From: an uncultured cyanobacterium
GTDB taxonomy: Bacteria; Cyanobacteriota; Vampirovibrionia; Gastranaerophilales; Gastranaerophilaceae
Assembly (NCBI GenBank): GCA_947073895.1
Contig: CAMTNN010000036.1
Coordinates: 1 to 11,396, forward strand
Direction: 5' to 3'
DNA length: 11,396 bases
Part shown: in pieces, positions 6,428-11,396 of the stretch
Numbering within the stretch: the stretch's first letter is position 1
Layout: each line of letters starts with the position of its first letter
Made by a program: the position numbers and the translations under genes
The notes under the pieces: model-generated
The model's input: the letters and a program-made list of their open reading frames with translations, nothing else
What the model was told of the DNA's origin: nothing
The model's database searches: none

Positions 6428-7906
6428 ATGTTAGATTTATCAGCATTTGGCAAAAACGATATAAGAGGAATTTACGGAGAAAACGTTACAGAGGAAGTTT
6501 TCTATTATACAGGCAGAGGCTTTGTTAAATATTTAGAAGAAAAAACTTCAAAAAAACCTTCTGAAATATGGATTACGGTTTGCCGCGACGCAAGATTGAG
6601 CTCTCCGTCGCTTTCAAAATCACTTGTTGAAGGGGTTCTTTCAACAGGAGCTAATGTTGTTGATTTAGGCTTAGCTCCTACTCCGATTGGATATTATTCC
6701 GAAGTTGTAGGTCTTCCTCCTTATGTAACCAAATATGCGCAGGTTACAGGTGCAATGATTATTACAGCAAGTCATAACCCTAGCCAATATAACGGTATGA
6801 AAATGACTTATGCTAAACAATCTTTGAATGATGAACAGATTAAAGAGGTTAAGGCGTTAACAGAAAAAGAATACGAAATCAAAATGCCGGCTTCTTTAAA
6901 AGGTATCTATACAGAATATGACTTGATTCCTGATTATATAGAAGTTATGAAAAAAGATTTCGGCCGAATCGGGGAAGGCTTAAAAATTGTTGTAGATAGT
7001 GCAAATGCTACAGGCGGGGTTGTTGCTCCAAAATTATACAGAGCCTTAGGATGCGAAGTTGTTGAGTTATACTCAATGCCTGATGGAAGATTCCCGCACC
7101 ATCATCCAAACCCTAGTGATGAAAAAACTTTGAATGATATTAAAAAAGCTGTTGTTGAACACAAGGCTGATTTAGGTATTGCATTCGATGGTGACAGTGA
7201 CAGAATTGGGGTTATTGATTCGGAAGGTAATTCTCTGACAGGCGATAAACTCCTCTTAATTTATGCTAAAGATATTATTAAAAAATATAACGAAAAAGGT
7301 ATTAAGCCGTTTGTTGTTTCAGAAGTTAAATGTTCTCAAGTTCTTTATGACACAATTGATGAAGTCGGCGGAGTTTCTGTTATGTGCAAAACAGGTCACG
7401 GCTATATTAAATCAAAAATGAGAGAAGTCGGAGCTGTTCTTGCAGGCGAAATGAGCGGTCATACTTTCTTTAAAGACAGATACTACGGATTTGATGACGC
7501 GGTTTATGCGGGTTGCAGAATTATTGAAATTCTGGCTGATGAAAAGAAGAAAAATCCTGATTTCAAAATTTCTGATTTCCTTGAACCGTTTAAGAAAATG
7601 TTCTGTTCTTCAGAAGTCAGACTGTCTTGTCCAAATTCTTTAAAGAAAGTGACTCTTGAAACTTTTGAAAAAACTATTGAAGAAAATCCTGATTTCTTTG
7701 GCTCAAAAATTAAAGATATTATTACGCTTGATGGTATGAGAATAGTTTTCGAACAGGGCGGATTTGCACTAATTAGACAAAGTAATACAGAACCTGTGTT
7801 TACTCTTCGTTTTGAAGCTGTAGATAAAGATACTGCCCAAAGATATGAAGATTTGATGGTTAATAAATTACTTGAAATAATAAAAGAACAAGCTGTTAAT
7901 AACTAA
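6428..7906 (+). CDS. manB: Phosphomannomutase/phosphoglucomutase (alpha-D-phosphohexomutase)
   Basis: A 492-residue cytoplasmic enzyme interconverting hexose 6-phosphates and 1-phosphates (mannose and/or glucose), which feeds GDP- or UDP-sugar synthesis. All four domain signatures are visible: phosphoserine loop 'TASHNPSQYNGMK' with catalytic Ser115, metal-binding 'DGDSDR' (254-259), sugar-specificity loop 'GEMSGHTFF' (340-348), and the C-terminal phosphate-binding 'RQSNTEP'. The GEMSGH version is typical of dual-specificity PMM/PGM rather than GlmM (which has GEQSGH). The start is ATG 6428 with AGAGGAG (6416-6422) five bases upstream; an in-frame ATG at 6269 is rejected because it would add 53 residues antisense to the permease, upstream of the family's normal N-terminus. 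It ends in a 4-base interlocking stop with the convergent kinase. It probably supplies precursors for the surface glycans implied by the glycosyltransferase. The symbol is given by family, not by proven orthology. Confidence 0.92.
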   Translation: MLDLSAFGKNDIRGIYGENVTEEVFYYTGRGFVKYLEEKTSKKPSEIWITVCRDARLSSPSLSKSLVEGVLSTGANVVDLGLAPTPIGYYSEVVGLPPYVTKYAQVTGAMIITASHNPSQYNGMKMTYAKQSLNDEQIKEVKALTEKEYEIKMPASLKGIYTEYDLIPDYIEVMKKDFGRIGEGLKIVVDSANATGGVVAPKLYRALGCEVVELYSMPDGRFPHHHPNPSDEKTLNDIKKAVVEHKADLGIAFDGDSDRIGVIDSEGNSLTGDKLLLIYAKDIIKKYNEKGIKPFVVSEVKCSQVLYDTIDEVGGVSVMCKTGHGYIKSKMREVGAVLAGEMSGHTFFKDRYYGFDDAVYAGCRIIEILADEKKKNPDFKISDFLEPFKKMFCSSEVRLSCPNSLKKVTLETFEKTIEENPDFFGSKIKDIITLDGMRIVFEQGGFALIRQSNTEPVFTLRFEAVDKDTAQRYEDLMVNKLLEIIKEQAVNN

Positions 7907-9399
7907 AAACAAACTTCAATCGGCTCAGAAAGATGCTTTTGTTTTACAGGAATTTTGAATCCAAAACGATTGTGCTCATTTTTACTGCTATGAACAAATA
8001 TTTTTCCTGAATGTGCTTCAATAATCTTTTTGGAAGCATATAAACCAAGTCCAATCCCAAGTTCGTTATGCGTTGAAGCGTAGGACACGTACTGGGCAAA
8101 GATAGCTTTTTGCATATCTTTTGGTATATAAGGACTTTCGTTTTCAAATTCAAAACAAACCTTTGAGCCGTCAGGATAAATGTTTAAAGCTAGAACAGTG
8201 TCTTTGAACGCGTATTTTATACCGTTAGATATTAAATTCATAATTACACGCTTAATTTGGACACGGTCTGCAATTACGATATCTTTTTTTAATTGTGAAT
8301 CAATGGAAATACCGACATTTTTGTCTTTTGCAACATATATCATTTCCGAAACGCATTCCATAACCAAATCAGGCAGAGAAAACTCTTCAAAGTTTAACTT
8401 AACCGCTCCGTCATAGTTTCGATATGTTGCAAGTAAGGTTGATAACATTCCGTTCATATATCTGCATGAATCAAGAATCATTTCAATAATTTCGCTTTGT
8501 TCTTTTTTTAATTCCCCAAAGTCACCTTTTAAAAGTAATTCCAAACCGCGCATTTGAGCAATTGTCGGATTCTTTAAATCGTGACCTATAGAGGCTACAA
8601 AAGTTTCTCTCTGGGTTTGGAGTTGTTTTTCCGCATCAATATTGTTTGCTAATGTTATAATTCCGGTTACATTACCGTTAAAATCGTTAATTGGTACTTT
8701 GTAGATTTTATAGCGATGATATGTTCCTTTGAAATCCGGAAATTCTTTTTCTTTTACTAAAATCCTGTTATTGTTTAGTACAAAATTGTTTTCTTCAAAT
8801 TCTTCAACTCGTGCAACGGTTCTATCAATATGAATATTGGAGAACGCATCAAATCCTTCATTGACAAACTCTTGTGAAGGTTTTGTGCCAGCTATATACT
8901 TTTGGTTAACATCCTGCATATAAATAAGCATCGGAATGTTTTCTAAAAGCGATTTTAGTTGAAAATGTTTTAGAACAAATTTTTCTTTTATATGTTCTTC
9001 GTGCGTTATGTCTTTAGCGATAGTTACAATACCTAAAAACTCTTTGTTATCTAAAATCGGACTGGATGTAACACTATAGATTTTTCCTGTATCATTTAAT
9101 AAATATGTTATGGCTTTAAGTTCTTTTTTTACTGCCTTATCAACTTCTTTAACAATTTTTGCGTTTTCTTCAGCAAGAAATTCTGCAAATTCTTTGCCTA
9201 GAATCTTTTCAATGTCAGGTAATTTGAAAAGTTTGCAGAATGCAGGGTTTGCTGTTAAGTACCGCAAATTTTTGTCTTTATAAACAATTCCTTCGGGACA
9301 TTCTTTGAAAATTAGATTTAAGATATTTATATAAAAATGTCCGATACCAATTTCGTTAGCTTTATAGTCCAATAGATTAGGTCTCCGATTAGTTAACAT
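7903..9399 (-). CDS. Cytoplasmic PAS-PAS sensor histidine kinase
   Basis: A 498-residue two-component sensor kinase. It has no membrane span, so it should sense an internal signal. Domain order: PAS 1 (about 28-140, ending 'GIVTIAKDITHEE'), PAS 2 (about 150-258, ending 'GIITLANNIDAEK'), HisKA (262-330) with the H-box 'FVASIGHDLKNP' and phospho-acceptor His273, and HATPase (about 372-486) with N-box 'NLISNGIKYA' and G2 box 'GIGLGLYASKKIIEAHSGKI'. The G1 box, normally DxGxGIP, reads 'ENESPYIPKD', lacking the Asp and glycines, so ATP binding may be atypical. No response regulator gene is adjacent. It starts 33 bases after bioC on the same strand, so co-transcription is likely. The ATG at 9399 has no clear Shine-Dalgarno and a stop lies 13-15 bases upstream in frame. 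No haem, flavin or other cofactor motif was recognised in the PAS domains. Confidence 0.88.
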   Translation of the reverse strand: MLTNRRPNLLDYKANEIGIGHFYINILNLIFKECPEGIVYKDKNLRYLTANPAFCKLFKLPDIEKILGKEFAEFLAEENAKIVKEVDKAVKKELKAITYLLNDTGKIYSVTSSPILDNKEFLGIVTIAKDITHEEHIKEKFVLKHFQLKSLLENIPMLIYMQDVNQKYIAGTKPSQEFVNEGFDAFSNIHIDRTVARVEEFEENNFVLNNNRILVKEKEFPDFKGTYHRYKIYKVPINDFNGNVTGIITLANNIDAEKQLQTQRETFVASIGHDLKNPTIAQMRGLELLLKGDFGELKKEQSEIIEMILDSCRYMNGMLSTLLATYRNYDGAVKLNFEEFSLPDLVMECVSEMIYVAKDKNVGISIDSQLKKDIVIADRVQIKRVIMNLISNGIKYAFKDTVLALNIYPDGSKVCFEFENESPYIPKDMQKAIFAQYVSYASTHNELGIGLGLYASKKIIEAHSGKIFVHSSKNEHNRFGFKIPVKQKHLSEPIEVCF

Positions 9400-9432
9400 A
9401 ACTATTCTACATCAGCGAGACTATGCGTTATA

Positions 9433-10164
9433 TTAGCCGACTGTGCTATTTTTGAATTTTATATAAATCGGATTGTATGTTAATGTTGGCCTGTTTGGGC
9501 AAATGTTATTGTATGCGTTTTCAAACTTGGACAAATCTTTTTTTGTCCAGCTTTTGTTTTCAATAGCATTAACTCCCGTAAGCTGTAAATGTTTTAAAAC
9601 ATCTTTAGGAGAATTAAACGCCATTATATGAATCTCCGGTAAAATTTCGCTTTGAGGGAACATTTTTTCAAGTTCCTGCGGTGAATAATAATCAAGAGCT
9701 GTGCCTGTAATTAAGCCGATTTCTCTAAAATTTTCTCTGCCGAAAGTTGAAACAATAAGTTCTCCGTTTTCTGTAAGTTTTTGTTGCAGCGTTTTTATTG
9801 TTGCTTCAAAATTCTCAACCCACTGTAATGACGCGTTTGAGATTATTAAGTCGTATTGGACTGTATTGTTGGTTACGAAATTTTCAATATCATCATTAAT
9901 GAAATTAATTTCAGAGTTAATTTTATCAATATAGTTTTTGCATTCTTCTACAATATCAATGGCTGTGTAGTTTTCAAATTGAAATTTTTCGTTGATTAAT
10001 TCTGTCAATAATCCTGTTCCGCAGCCAATTTCCAGAATGTTTGAGTAAGAACTGTTATTTAGTATACTAACAAGTTTTTCTGCCATTTTTTTTTGAATTC
10101 TGGCATTATCATCATAAGTCGATAATGATTTCGAAAAACGAGCTTTGATTAAATCTTTATTCAT
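9433..10164 (-). CDS. bioC: Malonyl-ACP O-methyltransferase
   Basis: A 243-residue class I SAM-dependent methyltransferase that methylates malonyl-ACP (or malonyl-CoA), letting it enter fatty-acid synthesis as the primer for the pimeloyl chain of biotin. BioC hallmarks: 'ARFSKSLSTYDDNARIQKKMAEKL' at 8-31, SAM motif I 'NILEIGCGTGLLTELI' (42-57), the acidic residue of motif II in 'AIDI' (68-71), 'SNASLQWV' (109-116), 'GLITGTALDYYSPQELEKMF', 'HLQLTGVNA' (192-200) and the closing 'LTYNPIYIKFK'. The true start is ATG 10164, which overlaps the bioG stop as ATGA and has GGAG nine bases upstream; a longer frame from 10245 only reads through bioG sequence. It pairs with bioG: BioC adds the methyl ester and BioG removes it from pimeloyl-ACP methyl ester. 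Confidence 0.93.
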   Translation of the reverse strand: MNKDLIKARFSKSLSTYDDNARIQKKMAEKLVSILNNSSYSNILEIGCGTGLLTELINEKFQFENYTAIDIVEECKNYIDKINSEINFINDDIENFVTNNTVQYDLIISNASLQWVENFEATIKTLQQKLTENGELIVSTFGRENFREIGLITGTALDYYSPQELEKMFPQSEILPEIHIMAFNSPKDVLKHLQLTGVNAIENKSWTKKDLSKFENAYNNICPNRPTLTYNPIYIKFKNSTVG

Positions 10165-10760
10165 AAAAGCTCGCTCCATTTTTTGAAAAGTGAAAACGGA
10201 CAATGTCCTGATTTCAGGTTTGGTTCTATTTCCCAAAATGCGCACTGGCTCTTTGTCGGGATGATTTTGTCATTATCACTTATGAAAACTTTTGTGTATC
10301 TAAAACTTTCGTTAGCTGTATATTCTTTAATCGCAGATAATTCGCTTTTCTGATTCTCTAAATCCCGTGTAATTGAAATTTCTTGAGGCTCAGAAAACAT
10401 ATTTTGAATAAATTTTTCGCGTCCTTTTTCGTTGAATCCTCTGATTGTCAAATCATAAATCTTAGGATGAATCCCAAATTCTGTATCAATAGGTTTCAAT
10501 GTCCCGTTTACAGCAGTTGCACTTTTTACTCCAAAATCGAATTTTGAAGCTATCATAACGCCCATTGACCAGGCAATTAAATATTTTTCTTTATAGTTTT
10601 TAAGAATAAAATCAGTTTCAAGATTGTTGTAGTCATAAAACATAACAACATCATAATCTTCTGTATCAAGATGATTTACAACTGCTTCATCCATTCCCCA
10701 GCCGTTGAAGAATATAATCAGTTTATCGTTATTAATTCTGTTCAGCCATTTATATTTCAT
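10161..10760 (-). other. bioG: BioG unit: pimeloyl-ACP methyl ester carboxylesterase, probable native gene
   Basis: This is the part of the chimera I would annotate as the native gene. It begins at ATG 10760 ('MKYKWLNRINNDKLIIFFNGWGMDE' in two stretches: first strand, then the 'FNGWGMD' oxyanion segment typical of BioG). Within this unit the nucleophile is Ser65, the acid Asp164 and the base His186. The bases just upstream hold no Shine-Dalgarno, but TAA (10770-10768) in another frame shows that a preceding gene, normally bioF or another bio gene, could have ended here with translational coupling. That expected neighbour is not present; the mannanase fragment stands in its place. Confidence 0.75.
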
Positions 10761-11264
10761 ATAATTTTTATAACCGTCGCGAAGAGGGAGGGGTGCTTCT
10801 CCGTGACCTGTCCATTCAAGATATGTGCCATATCCGCCGCTCCATTCCCAGGCATTGTTTAAGTAGATTACGGCACGCATGTCACGCTTTTCGAGCTCGG
10901 CGATGAGATAATCGAGCCCTTCGAGAATATCTTGATTATACACACCGGGCTCGGTCTGAAGAGTAGGCTCTATATGGGAAGGTATCGAGCGGTTGCCGTC
11001 ACCTCCGGCGAGTATTCGAAGATTATCAATGCCTATAGCCTGGAGGGAGTCAAGCTCTTCGGCAAGACGTTGGCGGTCGCCCCCTTCGCCTTTGGATCCA
11101 AGTATTGCGCCATACCAGAAATAAGGGCCGGCATACTTATAAGGATGGTTGCGAAGAATGAAATCTCCGTTCTCAGACACGGTTACAAAATCATTGGCTC
11201 GAACAGTGAAATTTGCGATTGCCATGATGAACAATAATATCGAGAATTTGATTTTTTTTGACAT
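10161..11264 (-). CDS. bioG: Chimeric frame: GH5_7 mannanase N-terminus fused to complete BioG esterase
   Basis: One open frame of 367 residues joins two unrelated proteins. Residues 1-165 or so are a secreted GH5_7 beta-mannanase start with a signal peptide. From Met169 on is a complete BioG (DUF452), the alpha/beta-hydrolase that cleaves the methyl ester of pimeloyl-ACP in biotin synthesis. BioG's catalytic triad is intact: nucleophile in 'AWSMG' (Ser233), Asp332 in 'SDNDKIIP' and His354 in 'SGHCPF'. The BioG part from ATG 10760 is 199 residues, within the family's usual size, so nothing of it is lost. A signal peptide on a cytoplasmic ACP esterase makes no functional sense, and the DNA composition changes at the same point. 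An artefactual join of two genomes is therefore the leading explanation, a real fusion or transfer event the alternative. BioG's stop overlaps bioC's start as ATGA. Confidence 0.8.
   Translation of the reverse strand: MSKKIKFSILLFIMAIANFTVRANDFVTVSENGDFILRNHPYKYAGPYFWYGAILGSKGEGGDRQRLAEELDSLQAIGIDNLRILAGGDGNRSIPSHIEPTLQTEPGVYNQDILEGLDYLIAELEKRDMRAVIYLNNAWEWSGGYGTYLEWTGHGEAPLPLRDGYKNYMKYKWLNRINNDKLIIFFNGWGMDEAVVNHLDTEDYDVVMFYDYNNLETDFILKNYKEKYLIAWSMGVMIASKFDFGVKSATAVNGTLKPIDTEFGIHPKIYDLTIRGFNEKGREKFIQNMFSEPQEISITRDLENQKSELSAIKEYTANESFRYTKVFISDNDKIIPTKSQCAFWEIEPNLKSGHCPFSLFKKWSELL
10761..11264 (-). pseudogene. GH5 subfamily 7 beta-mannanase, N-terminal fragment
   Basis: The first ~168 codons of a secreted endo-beta-1,4-mannanase of Bacteroidales type. 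It has a signal peptide ('MSKKIKFSILLFIMAIANFTVRA', cleavage near residue 23) followed by GH5_7 features: 'YKYAGPYFWYGAILGSKGEGG' (43-63), 'LDSLQAIGIDNLRILAGGDG' (71-90), 'IEPTLQTEPGVYNQDIL' (98-114) and 'YLNNAWEWSGGYGTYLEW' (134-151). A full enzyme is usually 400 residues or more; both catalytic glutamates (the NEP acid/base and the later nucleophile) lie beyond the break, so this piece cannot be active. The absence of a Shine-Dalgarno before ATG 11264 and the richer G+C fit a Bacteroidota source and contrast with the rest of the window. Confidence 0.82.
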
Positions 11265-11288
11265 TGATTTATGGTGGTTAAATTTGGT

Positions 11289-11377
11289 AAAGAGGTTAAT
11301 AAGATTAAAGAGGTTAATGATTCAACTTTCGCATGCGAAAGTTGAGGGTTATGAGGTTATAAGGTTAAAAGGTTAAT
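11289..11377 (+). repeat. AGGTTAA-type short direct repeats flanking a palindrome
   Basis: AAAGAGGTTAAT occurs exactly at 11289-11300 and again at 11307-11318 (18-base period). After the palindrome come further variants: GAGGTTAT (11353-11360), AAGGTTAA (11361-11368) and AAGGTTAA (11369-11376), the last two being exact neighbours at 8-base spacing. The pattern suggests replication slippage in a simple-sequence intergenic region rather than a coding function. Confidence 0.6.
11323..11344. repeat. Perfect 22-base palindrome
   Basis: CAACTTTCGCA (11323-11333) is followed without spacer by its exact reverse complement TGCGAAAGTTG (11334-11344). It is far too long to be chance in 132 bases. It could be a site for a dimeric protein or the footprint of a dispersed repeat; without a loop it is a poor RNA hairpin terminator, and no T-run follows directly. 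Confidence 0.75.
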
Positions 11378-11396
11378 CTACAATTGTGGATAGATT

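Larger units (their letters stand above)
11265..11396. other. Bacteroidota-like intergenic tail upstream of the mannanase fragment
   Basis: 132 bases with no gene that I can support. The stretch holds the AGGTTAA-type direct repeats and the long palindrome listed separately. A Bacteroidota -33/-7 promoter (TTG ... TAnnTTTG) for the mannanase was looked for on the minus strand and not found convincingly. The window ends inside this region. Confidence 0.45.

Noticed and set aside
10165..10245. A 27-residue N-terminal extension of BioC from ATG 10245.
   Set aside because: It lies inside bioG in another frame; the ATG at 10164 gives the ATGA overlap, a GGAG site and the usual BioC start.

Overview
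The window is AT-rich for almost its whole length. It looks like chromosome from a host-associated, diderm, fermentative bacterium. My best guess is a gut Melainabacteria/Vampirovibrionia (Gastranaerophilales-type) lineage, but that rests on the overall look of the proteins and is inference. A lipid-linked sugar glycosyltransferase beside a YdjC-type deacetylase fits a cell with lipopolysaccharide-like surface glycans. The last ~630 bases (about 10765-11396) differ: they are visibly richer in G+C, encode the first third of a Bacteroidales-type GH5_7 beta-mannanase behind an upstream region with no Shine-Dalgarno, and carry a long palindrome plus AGGTTAA repeats.

Layout, left to right. 98-349 is a small XRE regulator. 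409-1479 is a GlmS-like sugar-phosphate isomerase (SIS) gene with its catalytic residues intact but an in-frame TAA near its start. 1476-1712 (minus) is a small unknown protein with a good ribosome binding site. 1786-2745 (minus) is a polyprenyl-phosphate glycosyltransferase, divergent from 2806-3666, a ChbG/YdjC carbohydrate deacetylase. The deacetylase overlaps 3647-5305, a membrane-anchored phospholipase D-like protein. 5548-6396 and 5322-5567 (minus) are a lone sugar ABC permease overlapping an XRE regulator. 6428-7906 is a phosphomannomutase/phosphoglucomutase. On the minus strand at the right end, read right to left, come a GH5_7::BioG chimera (11264-10161), BioC (10164-9433) and a soluble PAS-PAS histidine kinase (9399-7903).

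How the genes may work together. The phosphohexomutase and, if functional, the SIS isomerase supply activated or amino sugars. The glycosyltransferase and deacetylase could load an N-acetyl sugar onto a polyprenyl carrier and then de-acetylate it, as in surface-glycan or lipid A modification. BioC and BioG form the methyl-ester on/off pair that makes pimeloyl-ACP for biotin. The kinase follows bioC by 33 bases and may be co-transcribed with it, but nothing visible ties it to biotin.

The most striking signal is the in-frame junction of a mannanase N-terminus (signal peptide, no catalytic glutamates) to a full-length BioG starting at its own ATG. It is either a real cross-phylum gene fusion or, more likely, a metagenome assembly chimera. 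Other points of note are the nonsense codon in the SIS gene, two convergent gene pairs whose stop codons interlock in the same CTAA, an inverted repeat in the 60-base glycosyltransferase/deacetylase intergenic region, and the unusual domain make-up of the PLD protein. No RNA gene, CRISPR array, transposase or integrase was recognised.
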